From Streptomyces sp. R21 (lineage in GTDB: Bacteria; Actinomycetota; Actinomycetes; Streptomycetales; Streptomycetaceae): a DNA stretch of 64,000 nucleotides. The notes beneath the pieces were generated by a model, which worked only from the letters and a program-made list of their open reading frames with translations, did no database searches and had not been told where the DNA came from. The stretch covers positions 1,736,001 to 1,800,000 of the forward strand of contig NZ_CP163435.1 of the NCBI RefSeq assembly GCF_041051975.1, written 5' to 3'. Below are positions 1-8,789 of the stretch, piece after piece. The translations under genes and the position numbers were made by a program. Positions within the stretch are counted from its first letter, which is position 1. Every line of letters begins with the position of its first letter.

Positions 1-1191
1 CCGGGTCACGAAGAAGTCCTTCACCTCGGCGCCGCGCGCGCCGGGCAGCAGCCGCTCCAGCTCGGGCAGATAGCGCTCGCGCAGTACGGCGACGGGCTCG
101 TCGATCTCGTCCTGGGCGGCCGACTGCGACAGCGCCAGGTACTGGCCCTGGCGCAGCCCGGAGGCCTCGGTGCGGTCGAAGACCCACTGCACCGGGGAGC
201 CGAGCGCCGCGAAGAACGGCCGCGCGAGCACCTTGCGGTCGTAGACCACGTGGATGTTGAGGATCGGCGCGGTGCCGATCTCCAGCAGCCGCTCAGGGGC
301 GTCGAGCGCGCCCTCGGGCAGCAGATCGTGGGTCTCGCGCTGGGGTACGGCGAGGACGACCGCGTCGGCGTCGATGCGCTCGCCGGGAACCTGAACGCTC
401 CAACGCCCGTTTCCGTTAGGGGAGATGGAGGTGACGCGTGTACGGACTTCGGTACGGACGCCCGCGGAGTCGAGCGCCTTGCGGGCCAGAGTGTCGTGCA
501 GTTCGCCCAGCGGGACGCGCGCCCAGCCGATGTCGGCCGCGCCCGGGTCGGACAGCAGACCGGTCTTGAACACCATCGCGGCGAGCGCGAGCGAGGAATC
601 GCCGGCCACCGCGTTGAGGGTGGCGACCCCCACCAGGTCCCACAGTGCCTCGATGGCACGCTCCGACTGACCGTGCTCGGCCAGCCAGGTGCCGAAGTTC
701 TGCGCGTCGAGCGCGGGATCGGCGAGGTCCAGGCCCTTGAGCGCCAGTGCGGCACGGCCGACCTTGGCGCGCGCGGCGAGCGACAGATGGGGATACGTCG
801 CGAGGCTTTTCGCCAGATGCAGTGGTACGGGCAGTGCCGTGCGGCCGATTCTGCCGAGCCGTCGCCCGGGCCTGCCCTCCGCGTCGAGAACGGGCACGTC
901 GAGACGATCCTGCAGCGGCGCCAGCGGGGCTCCGTCGATGCGGTCGAGGAACCACCGGTAGGCGGTGCAGCAGCGCAGGTACACATGCTGCCCGTTGTCC
1001 ACGGTGAGATCGCCGCGCTGGAAGGAGAAGGCGAGTCCGCCGAGCCGCGGCCGCCCCTCCAGCAGGGTCACCCGCACCCCGGCGTCGGCGAGCGCGAGCG
1101 CGGCGGTGATCCCGGCGAGCCCTCCGCCGACCACCACGGCGGACGCCCGCTCGGACGCGCTGGGCGCCTCCGCCTCCGTACCCTCACTCAT
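1..1191 (-). CDS. hpnE: Hydroxysqualene dehydroxylase HpnE (FAD-dependent), C-terminus off the left edge
   Basis: HpnE reduces hydroxysqualene to squalene, the last step of the HpnCDE route that feeds squalene-hopene cyclase. The visible 397 codons begin at ATG 1191. An FAD/NAD-binding GGGLAG loop lies at residues 22-27 after a short hydrophilic leader, followed by the LEGRPRLGG stretch typical of phytoene-desaturase-like amine oxidases. The reading frame is open to base 1, so the 3' end is missing. It follows hpnD with a 136-nt gap, in the order hpnC-hpnD-hpnE usual for hopanoid clusters. The family is also annotated as squalene-associated FAD-dependent desaturase. Confidence 0.93.
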   Translation of the reverse strand, partial: MSEGTEAEAPSASERASAVVVGGGLAGITAALALADAGVRVTLLEGRPRLGGLAFSFQRGDLTVDNGQHVYLRCCTAYRWFLDRIDGAPLAPLQDRLDVPVLDAEGRPGRRLGRIGRTALPVPLHLAKSLATYPHLSLAARAKVGRAALALKGLDLADPALDAQNFGTWLAEHGQSERAIEALWDLVGVATLNAVAGDSSLALAAMVFKTGLLSDPGAADIGWARVPLGELHDTLARKALDSAGVRTEVRTRVTSISPNGNGRWSVQVPGERIDADAVVLAVPQRETHDLLPEGALDAPERLLEIGTAPILNIHVVYDRKVLARPFFAALGSPVQWVFDRTEASGLRQGQYLALSQSAAQDEIDEPVAVLRERYLPELERLLPGARGAEVKDFFVTR

Positions 1192-1327
1192 CGCATGCCC
1201 TCCCCGTCGACCGTGCCGCAGTGATTGAACGATGCACGGCAGGTCGCTGCAGTCAGGGACGCCACGCGGCGACGGAGGGTTGCGTGCCGCTTTTTTCCGC
1301 TGGAATCACCTTGGCCCATTTTGTCCA

Positions 1328-2278
1328 TCAGGCGCGCCTCCTGATCGCCTGGCGCGACACATGCCGGGCATCGAGGCCGGACAGGCCGCGCACGGCGACG
1401 TAGGCCTTCTCCCGTCCGGGCAGCGAGACCCGGCCGCGCAGCACGGCCTCCGGCTCGCGCTCGATGCGGTCCAGGAGGCGGCGGTAGATGCCGGCCATGG
1501 CCGCGACACAGGCGCCGCTGCGCCGGTCCAGCATCGGAAGCAGCCGGTAGCCCTCGGCGAAAAGAGCGCGGGCCCGACGCACTTCGAAGTGCACGAGGCC
1601 CGCGAAGTCGGAGCCCTCCGGTGGATTCGGACCGTTGAACCCGGCCGAGCAGCCGAACTTGGCCAGGTCGTCGGCGGGCAGATAGGTGCGCCCGCCCTCG
1701 GCGTCCTCGCGCACGTCCCGCAGGATGTTGGTGAGCTGGAGCGCGAGCCCGAGCGTGTCGGCATACTCCGGCGCGCGCTCGGCTCCGCGCGCCCCCCGTT
1801 CCGTGCCGAACACGCCGAGCGAGAGCCGCCCGATCGCCCCGGCCACGCAGCGGCAGTAGACCTTCAGGTCGTCCCAGGTCTCGTAGGTCTCGCCGCGTAC
1901 GTCCATCACGACGCCGTCGATGAGCTCGTCGAGCCCTTCGAGCGGGATCGGGAAGTGCGTCCCGGCGTGAGCGAGGGCGACCGCGACCGGGTCGGTGTCG
2001 TCCTCGTCGACGCGGCCCTCACGGACCCGCGTGAGCAGCGCTCTCGTCTCCTCCAGACGCGTCGTCTTGACGTCCGACGCCAGCGTGCCGTCACCGATGT
2101 CGTCGACGCGCCGCGAGAACGCGTAGAGCGCCGACATCGCACGGCGCTTGGGCGTCGGCAGCAGTCTGATGCCGTACGCGAAATTCCTGGCCTGCTGCCC
2201 GGTCACTGCCTCGCAGTAGCTGTACGCGGCGAGTACCGGTGCTGACACGTGCTGTTCCGACTCCACGGTCCGGATCAC
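1328..2278 (-). CDS. hpnD: Presqualene diphosphate synthase HpnD
   Basis: A 316-aa trans-isoprenyl diphosphate synthase (head-to-head, squalene/phytoene synthase family) that condenses two farnesyl diphosphates to presqualene diphosphate. The first Asp-rich motif DDIGD is at residues 59-63 and the second, NILRDVREDAE, at about 184-194. The length is typical of HpnD. The ATG start overlaps the hpnC stop by four bases (ATGA), so the two are probably translationally coupled. The downstream gap to hpnE contains a short T-run but no clear hairpin. Confidence 0.93.
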   Translation of the reverse strand: MIRTVESEQHVSAPVLAAYSYCEAVTGQQARNFAYGIRLLPTPKRRAMSALYAFSRRVDDIGDGTLASDVKTTRLEETRALLTRVREGRVDEDDTDPVAVALAHAGTHFPIPLEGLDELIDGVVMDVRGETYETWDDLKVYCRCVAGAIGRLSLGVFGTERGARGAERAPEYADTLGLALQLTNILRDVREDAEGGRTYLPADDLAKFGCSAGFNGPNPPEGSDFAGLVHFEVRRARALFAEGYRLLPMLDRRSGACVAAMAGIYRRLLDRIEREPEAVLRGRVSLPGREKAYVAVRGLSGLDARHVSRQAIRRRA

Positions 2279-3177
2279 CCCTCTCCTCGCAGAGTCACGC
2301 CCGCCTCACGCAGCAGCCGGAGCTTGCCGGGCTTGGGCGGGCCGGGAAGTACGTCGAATTCAGCGGCGGCGATCGCGTGGATCGCCGCCCTTCCCCCCGC
2401 CACGAACCCTGCGAGCAGCAGCTTCAGCCTGCCGTGGACGCTACCCACGAGGGGGGTGCCTTCATTCAGGAGGTTCAGGGCGCGTTCCGCTTCGTATGCA
2501 ACCAGTGCGCGCACTGATGCGCCCGCGGTGGTCGTGGCGAGATCCGCCTCCTGGACGTGAAAGCGCTTCATGTCCTGGGCGGGAAGATAGATCCGGTCGC
2601 GGCCGAGGTCCTCGGCGACGTCCTGGAGGTGTTCGACGATCTGCAGCGCGGTGCAGATCTCGTCGGAGCGGCGGACGCGCTCGGGCGTCGAGGTGCCGGT
2701 GACGGCGAGGACGAGGCGGCCGACGGGGTTGGCGGAGAGCTCGCAGTAGGCGAGCAGGTCGTCGTAGGTCTCGTACCGCTTGACCAGCTGGTCCTGGCGG
2801 TTGGCTGCGATCAGGCCGAGGAAGGGCTCGGGGGCGAGGCGGGCACGCCGCACGGTGGGCTGGAGCCTGCGCAGCAGAGGGTGGCGCGGAGTCGAGTCGA
2901 ACACCCGGTGAAGATCGTCTTCGAAGGCGTCGAGGAGCACCAGCCTGTCGTCGGCCTCCCGCGGGGAGACGCCGAGCAGTCGGGCGTCCGCGCCGCCGGG
3001 GGCCAGGTCGCCGTCGCCGATGTCGTCCACCAGGCGGGCGAAGCCGTACACGGCCATCAGGTCCTCGCGCCAGGCCTTGGGCAGGAAGAACGGCGCCACG
3101 GGGAAGTTCTCGTCCGCGGCCTTGTCGAGCGTGCCGCGCTCGGGGCCCCCGGCGCGCTCCGTCCCTGCTCCTGTCAC
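2275..3177 (-). CDS. hpnC: Hydroxysqualene synthase HpnC
   Basis: A 300-aa squalene/phytoene-synthase-fold protein that converts presqualene diphosphate to hydroxysqualene. It carries DDIGDG at residues 51-56 and the second Asp motif (HLQDVAEDLGRDR) near residue 190. The GTG start at 3177 gives the usual N-terminus with DENFPVAPFFLP. The start codon overlaps the stop of a possible 21-codon upstream frame (GTGA). It is the first substantial gene of the hopanoid run. Confidence 0.92.
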   Translation of the reverse strand: MTGAGTERAGGPERGTLDKAADENFPVAPFFLPKAWREDLMAVYGFARLVDDIGDGDLAPGGADARLLGVSPREADDRLVLLDAFEDDLHRVFDSTPRHPLLRRLQPTVRRARLAPEPFLGLIAANRQDQLVKRYETYDDLLAYCELSANPVGRLVLAVTGTSTPERVRRSDEICTALQIVEHLQDVAEDLGRDRIYLPAQDMKRFHVQEADLATTTAGASVRALVAYEAERALNLLNEGTPLVGSVHGRLKLLLAGFVAGGRAAIHAIAAAEFDVLPGPPKPGKLRLLREAGVTLRGEG

Positions 3178-3239
3178 CGCTCACTTCCCGCTACGGGGAC
3201 GGCACACGCATCGCGCAGCTGGAGAGTTTCCGTAGCCAT
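3174..3239 (-). CDS. Possible 21-aa leader peptide upstream of hpnC
   Basis: An ATG at 3239 opens a 21-codon frame (MATETLQLRDACAVPVAGSE, then R) whose TGA lies inside the GTGA that starts hpnC. A GGGAG stretch lies about 11 nt before the ATG. The exact stop/start overlap is the arrangement used for translational coupling elsewhere in this window. There is no recognisable domain, and the frame may be chance. I cannot test conservation here. Confidence 0.33.
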   Translation of the reverse strand: MATETLQLRDACAVPVAGSER

Positions 3240-3490
3240 AGCCGTCACATCTCCCGTTCTACACTGCCGACCCAATACTGCCCATTTCGGACACGCCGCC
3301 CGGAGGTCCGCGCAGCGCGGCCGATGCCGGTGTCGCGCATTATCGCCCTACTTGACGCGATTCAGCACCGGTACAGCTTACGTTGTACAACGCGCTGCGC
3401 TCCGTCGGGGTGTCCTGCACATCACAAGAACACACCGATTGACGTCAAGATTCCTAAGGGTGGCCGGAGTTGGCGTTTCCTTTGCAGACG
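3240..3490. other. Intergenic region upstream of the hopanoid genes
   Basis: No gene is apparent. On the minus strand a GATAAT hexamer (3339-3344) could be a -10 element for hpnC, but I see no good -35 at 17-18 nt. The palindromes TTGTACAA (about 3382-3389) and TGACGTCA (about 3440-3447) also lie here and may be regulatory. The promoter position is a guess. Confidence 0.3.
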
Positions 3491-3524
3491 CAGGGCCCCG
3501 CCGGGCAGTTCCGGCGGGGCCCTG
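3491..3524 (-). terminator. Rho-independent-type hairpin after the exporter ATPase gene
   Basis: A perfect 14-bp GC-rich inverted repeat (arms 3491-3504 and 3511-3524) has a 6-nt loop, just beyond the stop of the minus-strand ABC ATPase gene. There is no clear T-run, as is common for Streptomyces terminators. Confidence 0.7.
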
Positions 3525-3535
3525 GGCAAAACGGT

Positions 3536-4315
3536 TTACTTCCCCGTGAACTTCTCGTACTCCTTGAGGACCTCTTCGGTCGGGCCGTCCATGCGCAGTT
3601 CGCCGCGCTCCAGCCACAGCACGCGGTCGCAGGTGTCGCGGATCGACTTGTTGTTGTGGCTGACCAGGAACACCGTGCCGGCTTCCTTGCGCAGCTCGCG
3701 GATGCGGGCCTCGGAGCGCTTCTGGAACTTGCGGTCGCCGGTGGCGAGGGCCTCGTCGATCATCAGGACGTCGTGGTCCTTGGCCGCCGCGATGGAGAAG
3801 CGCAGCCGGGCCGCCATGCCGGAGGAGTACGTCCGCATCGGCAGCGTGATGAAGTCGCCCTTCTCGTTGATGCCGGAGAAGTCGACGATCTCCTCGTAGC
3901 GCTCCTTGATCTGCTCGCGGGACATGCCCATGGCGAGCCCGCCCAATATGACGTTCCGCTCGCCCGTCAGGTCGTTCATCAGGGCCGCGTTGACGCCCAG
4001 CAGCGAGGGCTGACCGTCGGTGTAGACGTGGCCCTTCTCGGCGGGGAGCAGCCCGGCGATCGCGCGCAGCAGGGTGGACTTGCCGGAGCCGTTGGAGCCG
4101 ATCAGGCCGATGGCCTCGCCGCGGTAGGCGGTGAAGGAGACGCCCCTGACGGCATGCACCTTGCGCACGCCGCGCTCCTCGCCGCGCTTGAGGATGCGGC
4201 TGAGGGCGGAGGTCGCGCTGCCCTTGCCGGTCTTGGCTCCGTTGACGCGGTAGACGATGTGCAGTTCGTCCGCGATGACGGTGGGAACGTGGGATCGCTG
4301 CGGGGTCTCAGCCAC
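3536..4315 (-). CDS. ABC transporter ATPase, TagH/Wzt-like polysaccharide exporter
   Basis: A 259-aa nucleotide-binding subunit with Walker A GSNGSGKST at residues 73-81, signature YSSGM near 165 and Walker B VLMIDEAL near 185. The N-terminal layout, HAVRGVSF following a long leader, is that of teichoic-acid/O-antigen exporters (TagH, Wzt without a C-terminal carbohydrate-binding domain). I chose GTG 4315 because AGAGAGG precedes it and it overlaps the permease stop by 8 nt; an upstream ATG at 4402 would lie deep in the permease gene. It pairs with the permease encoded just upstream to export an undecaprenyl- or lipid-linked glycan. Confidence 0.9.
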   Translation of the reverse strand: MAETPQRSHVPTVIADELHIVYRVNGAKTGKGSATSALSRILKRGEERGVRKVHAVRGVSFTAYRGEAIGLIGSNGSGKSTLLRAIAGLLPAEKGHVYTDGQPSLLGVNAALMNDLTGERNVILGGLAMGMSREQIKERYEEIVDFSGINEKGDFITLPMRTYSSGMAARLRFSIAAAKDHDVLMIDEALATGDRKFQKRSEARIRELRKEAGTVFLVSHNNKSIRDTCDRVLWLERGELRMDGPTEEVLKEYEKFTGK

Positions 4316-5237
4316 GGCCGTACCTCTCTTCAGCCTTCCAGAAGTACACGAATCCGCCGACGGCGATCGCCACGGCCCAGAACAGCGCGATGAGCCAGAC
4401 ATGCGGCGGCAGGTTGCCCGAGCCGTAGCCGTCGATGAGCGCGAAGCGCATCAGGTCCATGTACACGGCGGCCGGGTTCACCTCGAGGATGCGGGCGATC
4501 CACGGCGGGCGGCCCTCCAGCATGTGCGAGATGGAGAACATCACGCCCGACGCGTACATCCAGGTGCGCAGCAGGAAGGGCATCAGCTGCGCGAGGTCGG
4601 GGGTCTTGGCCCCCGCCCGGGCCACGATCAGCGCGAGGCCGGTGTTGAAGAGGAACTGCAGGGCGAGCACCGGGACGATCAACAGCCACGACAGGCCCGG
4701 GTAGCTGCCGAACGCCATCGCCACGGCGAACAGCACGATCATCGAGAACAGCAGCTGCTGGAGCTGCTGGAGCGCGAACGAGATCGGCAGCGAGGCGCGT
4801 GGGAAGTGCAGGGCGCGGACCAGGCCGAGGTTGCCGGAGATCGCGCGGACACCCGCCATGATCGAGCTCTGCGTGAAGGTGAAGACGAACACACCCGTCA
4901 CCAGGAAGGGGATGTACACGTCGTGCGGCATGCCCCGGCTGGCCTTGAGGATGAAGCCGAAGATGAAGTAGTACACGGCCGCGTTCAGCAGCGGGGTGGC
5001 CACCTGCCACAACTGGCCGAGCTTGGCCTGGCTGTACTGCGCGGTGAGCTTCGCCTGCGAGAAGGCCAGGATGAAGTGACGCCGTCCCCAGAGCTGACGG
5101 ACGTACTCGACGAGTCCGGGCCGGGCGCCGCTCACGGCCAGCCCGTACTTGGCAGCCACCTCGGCCGCTGTCAGCCCTTCATCGGGCGACGGTCGGTCGC
5201 TCACCGCGACTCCGCCGTCATGCGTTGTCTCACTCAC
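4308..5237 (-). CDS. ABC-2 type permease, TagG/Wzm-like
   Basis: A 309-aa membrane protein with a roughly 70-residue cytoplasmic N-terminus, then about six hydrophobic segments. The stretch QAKLGQLWQVATPLLNAAVYY is characteristic of ABC-2 polysaccharide exporter permeases. It overlaps the ATPase gene by 8 nt, so the two form one exporter. A GTG nine codons in (VAVSDRP) is an alternative start. It is encoded last-but-one in the CDP-alcohol operon, implying that the operon's product is moved across the membrane. Confidence 0.9.
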   Translation of the reverse strand: MSETTHDGGVAVSDRPSPDEGLTAAEVAAKYGLAVSGARPGLVEYVRQLWGRRHFILAFSQAKLTAQYSQAKLGQLWQVATPLLNAAVYYFIFGFILKASRGMPHDVYIPFLVTGVFVFTFTQSSIMAGVRAISGNLGLVRALHFPRASLPISFALQQLQQLLFSMIVLFAVAMAFGSYPGLSWLLIVPVLALQFLFNTGLALIVARAGAKTPDLAQLMPFLLRTWMYASGVMFSISHMLEGRPPWIARILEVNPAAVYMDLMRFALIDGYGSGNLPPHVWLIALFWAVAIAVGGFVYFWKAEERYGRG

Positions 5238-5334
5238 AAGTGGAAACTTTCGTCCTCTAAGTACGCGGCCAGATCGGGCCTGGGCAGACGCCAGGGACCG
5301 GGGTACGGCCGAATGCTCTCAGATATCGAGCTTG

Positions 5335-6234
5335 TCAGATGACCGGCGGCCGGCCCAGTCGGGTCAGCCGCCACACCGTACGCCACTTCATCGGGCGCCG
5401 GGGTCCGCACGGGCTGGTCCAGCCCTCCTTGAAGCCGCCGAACCACGCCTTCAGGGCGGGGCGCGAGGGCCTGCGGGCCAGCGTCAGGAGCATCCAGACG
5501 CCGAGGTAGACCGGGACCAGCGGGGCGGGCAGGTTGCGGCGCGCGAGCCAGACGCGGTTGCGGGCCACCATGCGGTGGTAGACCGCGTGCCGCGACGGAG
5601 CGGTCGTCGGGTGGTACAGCACCATGTCGGACCGGTAGTCGATCATCCAGCCCGCGTCGAGGGCCCGCCATGCCAGGTCGGTTTCCTCGTGCGCGTAGAA
5701 GAACGCGTCCGGGAGTCCGCCGACCTCGGCCAGCACCTTCGTACGGACGGCGTTGGCGCCGCCGAGGAAGGTGGTGACCCGGGAGTTGCGCATCGGGTCG
5801 GAGGCGCGCAGCCGCGGCACATGGCGGCGCTGCGTGACGCCGGTCTCGGGGTCGGCGATGCGGAAGCTGACGATGCCGAGCTCGGGGTCGGCCTCGAAGG
5901 CGGCGCGGCACAGCTCGGCGGTGTCGTGCTGGGCGAGGAGGCCGTCGTCGTCCAGGAAGAGCAGGATGTCGACGTCGGTGCCACCGGGGCCGAAGGCCTC
6001 GATGCCGACGTTGCGGCCGCCGGGGATGCCGAGGTTCTCGGGCAGCTCGACCGTGCGGACGCCGGCGGGGACCTCCGGGACGGGCGAGCCGTTGCCGACC
6101 ACGACGACCTGGACCGGGCTGCCGTCCTGCTTGGCGACGGAGTCGAGGAGGGCACGCAGTTCCTCGGGGCGGTTGCCCATGGTGATGATGACCGCGCCGA
6201 CCTTGAGGGCCTCGGTGTTCATGGCCGTACTCAT
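5335..6234 (-). CDS. Family 2 glycosyltransferase
   Basis: A 299-aa GT-A enzyme. The N-terminus has VGAVIITMGNRPEEL, the nucleotide-sugar DDD motif is at residues 95-97 (LFLDDDG), the acceptor-side HEETDLAWR lies near 200, and a C-terminal hydrophobic stretch suggests membrane association. This is the rhamnosyl-/galactofuranosyl-transferase type of GT2. The start ATG 6234 shares ATGA with the stop of the upstream CDP-alcohol transferase. It probably adds a sugar to the polyol-phosphate lipid made by the preceding genes; the donor is unknown. Confidence 0.88.
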   Translation of the reverse strand: MSTAMNTEALKVGAVIITMGNRPEELRALLDSVAKQDGSPVQVVVVGNGSPVPEVPAGVRTVELPENLGIPGGRNVGIEAFGPGGTDVDILLFLDDDGLLAQHDTAELCRAAFEADPELGIVSFRIADPETGVTQRRHVPRLRASDPMRNSRVTTFLGGANAVRTKVLAEVGGLPDAFFYAHEETDLAWRALDAGWMIDYRSDMVLYHPTTAPSRHAVYHRMVARNRVWLARRNLPAPLVPVYLGVWMLLTLARRPSRPALKAWFGGFKEGWTSPCGPRRPMKWRTVWRLTRLGRPPVI

Positions 6235-7010
6235 TTCAGCCTGCTGGAGGCGAGGATGGACACAAGGTGCAGCAGGGTCTGCAAGAGGGCGATCCCGGCG
6301 AGTACGGCGGTGCCGAGACGGGTGAAGAACAGGTCGCCGCGGTTCGCGTCCGCGATCGCGAGGACCAGGATCAGCAGGGATGCCTCGATGCCGAGGATCA
6401 GCCGGTGGAACTTGAGTGCGCCCGCGGCCCTGCGGGCCAGTGCCATGCCGGACGAGCGCGGCTCGGACGCGGCCTCCTTCACCGGCGGCAGCCCACCCTG
6501 GTGGCGGGCGACGCCGACGAGGTCGGTCTCGGCCTTGACCAGGATCGCGCCGAGGGCGGCCAGGGTGCCGAGGAAGGCCCACAGCCAGTCGATGCGCCCG
6601 GGGCCCCACAGATCGGCGGCGCGCAGGCCGAGTCCGACCAGTACCGCGGCATCGGTGAGATAGGCCCCGACGCGGTCCAGGTAGACCCCGCCGAGCGAGA
6701 ACTGCTTGTTCCAGCGCGCGACTTCGCCGTCGACGCAGTCAAGCAGCAGGTACAGCTGGACCATCACCACGCCGAGCACGGCGCCCGCGATCCCCGGCAC
6801 CAGAAGTGCCGGGGCCGCGAGTACACCGCAGACAGTCATCAAGTACGTGAGCTGGTTCGGGGTAACCCTGGTGTCCACCAGGTAGCGGTCGACCCGTAGG
6901 GACACCTCACGCATGTAGAGGCGTCCCATCCAGTGCTCACCGCTGCGCCGGTCCTTCACCCCCACGGGGTGAACGACGGGGCGGAGTTCAGCTACTGATG
7001 GCCTTGGCAT
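6231..7010 (-). CDS. CDP-alcohol phosphatidyltransferase family membrane protein with an altered catalytic motif
   Basis: A 259-aa integral membrane enzyme of the CDP-OH_P_transf family, which transfers a phospho-alcohol from CDP-alcohol to a second alcohol. The motif is readable as D91-x2-D94-G95-x2-A98-R99-x8-G108-x3-D112-x3-A116: the fourth Asp, the presumed general base, is Ala. The larger paralogue encoded at 8786-10588 keeps all four. The gene overlaps the dehydrogenase gene by 23 nt and the GT2 gene by 4 nt. It may use a different base, act on a different acceptor, or be a partner subunit. Confidence 0.85.
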   Translation of the reverse strand: MPRPSVAELRPVVHPVGVKDRRSGEHWMGRLYMREVSLRVDRYLVDTRVTPNQLTYLMTVCGVLAAPALLVPGIAGAVLGVVMVQLYLLLDCVDGEVARWNKQFSLGGVYLDRVGAYLTDAAVLVGLGLRAADLWGPGRIDWLWAFLGTLAALGAILVKAETDLVGVARHQGGLPPVKEAASEPRSSGMALARRAAGALKFHRLILGIEASLLILVLAIADANRGDLFFTRLGTAVLAGIALLQTLLHLVSILASSRLK

Positions 7011-8049
7011 AGTCGGTGTAGATGTCCTTGATCTGGTTGGTCTTCAGGTCGAGGTGCTCGAGGATCGTGTAGCGGCCGGGCCGGGTCTGCGGAGCGAACT
7101 CCACGACCTGCACGAACTCGTCCACGGTGAAGCCGATCTCCTCGGGCAGCACCGGCAGTCCGTGCCGGCGCAGCACCTCGGCCATGTACGCCGACTCCTC
7201 GTGCGCTCCGCGCAGGTACATCGCGAAGGCCGCGCCCAGGCCGCACTGCTCGCCGTGGCTCGCCGCGCGCTTGGGGAAGAGAAGGTCGAAGGCGTGGTTG
7301 ATCTCGTGGCAGGACCCCGACGCCGGGCGCGAGTCACCCGAGATCGACATCGCGACGCCGGTGAGCACCAGCGCCTCGGCGAGCACTTGGAGGAAGTCGT
7401 TGTCGCCGATGCCGCCGGGGTGCCGCAGCACGGCCTCACCGGCCTGGCGGGCCATCGCGGCCGCGAGGCCGTCGACCTTCTCGCCCGTGATCCGGTGGGA
7501 CAGCTCCCAGTCCGCGATCGCGTTGATGTTGGAGACGGCGTCCCCGATGCCGGCCCGCACGAACCGCACCGGAGCCTCGCGGATCACGTCGAGGTCGATG
7601 ACCACCGCGATCGGGTTCGGTACACCGTAGGAGCCGCGGCCCGCGTCGTTGTCGAGGGTCGCGACGGGCGAGCACAGGCCGTCGTGCGCGAGGTTCGTGG
7701 GCACGGCGACCAGGGGGAGCCCGACGCGCGCCGCAGCGTACTTGGCGCAGTCGATGATCTTGCCACCGCCCAGGCCCACCACCGCGTCGTAGTGGCCGGA
7801 CTTTATGGCGTCGGCCAGCCGGACCGCGTCGTCGAGGGTGCCGCCGCCGACCTCGTACCAGGTCGCGCCGGGCAGCGAGGGCTCCAGCCGCTCGCGCAGC
7901 CGGGCGCCCGAGCCGTTGCTGACCGCGATGGCCAGCTTGCCGGAGTGCGAGATCCGCTGGTCGGAGAGCACGCTCGCCAGGTCGTCCAGGGCACCCGGGC
8001 GGATGTCCACGACGACCGGCGAGGGGATGAGCCGGGTCAGTACTGGCAC
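6988..8049 (-). CDS. Iron-containing alcohol dehydrogenase family, glycerol-1-phosphate dehydrogenase-like
   Basis: A 353-aa enzyme of the Fe-ADH_2/AraM-EgsA group. It has the NAD-binding GGGKIID at 94-100, PTNLAHDG near 117-124, and metal-ligand regions GSCHEINHAFD and ASHGEQCG in the C-terminal half. Homologues reduce dihydroxyacetone phosphate to sn-glycerol-1-phosphate. GTG 8049 is chosen because GGGAG lies 6 nt upstream; it overlaps the nucleotidyltransferase stop by 13 nt. In this operon it could supply the polyol phosphate that is cytidylylated by the next enzyme; another polyol is possible. Confidence 0.85.
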   Translation of the reverse strand: MPVLTRLIPSPVVVDIRPGALDDLASVLSDQRISHSGKLAIAVSNGSGARLRERLEPSLPGATWYEVGGGTLDDAVRLADAIKSGHYDAVVGLGGGKIIDCAKYAAARVGLPLVAVPTNLAHDGLCSPVATLDNDAGRGSYGVPNPIAVVIDLDVIREAPVRFVRAGIGDAVSNINAIADWELSHRITGEKVDGLAAAMARQAGEAVLRHPGGIGDNDFLQVLAEALVLTGVAMSISGDSRPASGSCHEINHAFDLLFPKRAASHGEQCGLGAAFAMYLRGAHEESAYMAEVLRRHGLPVLPEEIGFTVDEFVQVVEFAPQTRPGRYTILEHLDLKTNQIKDIYTDYAKAISS

Positions 8050-8789
8050 GCGATCTCCCGTCCCTTGGCGAGGTCGTCGTGGTTGTCGATCTCGACCCAC
8101 TTGACGTCACCGATCGGAGCCACGTCGATCTTGAAGCCGCGGTTCACGAGTTCCTGGTAGCCGTGCTCGTAGAACTGCTGCGGGTCCGTCTCCCACACCG
8201 TCTTCAGGGCGTCGGCCAGCTCGGCGGCGGCCTCGCCCTCGATGAGGGTGACACCGATGTACTCACCGGTGGCCTCGGACGGGTCCATCAGCTTGGTGAT
8301 CTTCTGGACGCCCTTGGCGGGGTCCACGACGACCTTCATCTCCTCGTCGGCGAGGGACTTCACCGTGTCGAGGGCGAGAATGATCTTCTTGCCGTCGCCG
8401 CGGGCGGCGAGCAGCGTCTTCTCGACGGAGACCGGGTGCACGGTGTCGCCGTTGGCGAGGATCACACCGTCCTTGAGGGCGTCACGCCCGCACCACAGGG
8501 AGTAGGCGTTGTTCCACTCCTCGGCCTTGTCGTTGTCGATCAGCGTGATCTTGACGCCGTACTTCGCCTCGAGGGCCGCCTGACGCTCGTACACGGCCTC
8601 CTTGCGGTAGCCGACGATGATGCCGACCTCGGTCAGACCGATCTCCGCGAAGTTGCCCAGGGTCAGGTCGAGAACCGTGATGCTGTCCTCTATGCCCGCG
8701 GGTCCCACCGGAACGAGAGCCTTGGGGAGGCTGTCGGTGTAGGGACGCAGACGCCGTCCGGCGCCGGCCGCCAGCACGAGGCCGATCAT
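8037..8789 (-). CDS. NTP-transferase (CTP:polyol-phosphate cytidylyltransferase-like)
   Basis: A 250-aa GT-A-fold nucleotidyltransferase. The N-terminus has LAAGAGRRLRPYT followed by LPKALVPVG, then NNAYSLWCGR and LANGDTVHP near residue 114. This is the pattern of inositol-1-phosphate or phosphocholine cytidylyltransferases rather than hexose-1-phosphate thymidylyltransferases. It overlaps the DUF5941-type gene by four bases. I infer that it makes the CDP-activated polyol used by the two CDP-alcohol transferases of the operon; the true substrate cannot be read from sequence. Confidence 0.83.
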   Translation of the reverse strand: MIGLVLAAGAGRRLRPYTDSLPKALVPVGPAGIEDSITVLDLTLGNFAEIGLTEVGIIVGYRKEAVYERQAALEAKYGVKITLIDNDKAEEWNNAYSLWCGRDALKDGVILANGDTVHPVSVEKTLLAARGDGKKIILALDTVKSLADEEMKVVVDPAKGVQKITKLMDPSEATGEYIGVTLIEGEAAAELADALKTVWETDPQQFYEHGYQELVNRGFKIDVAPIGDVKWVEIDNHDDLAKGREIACQY

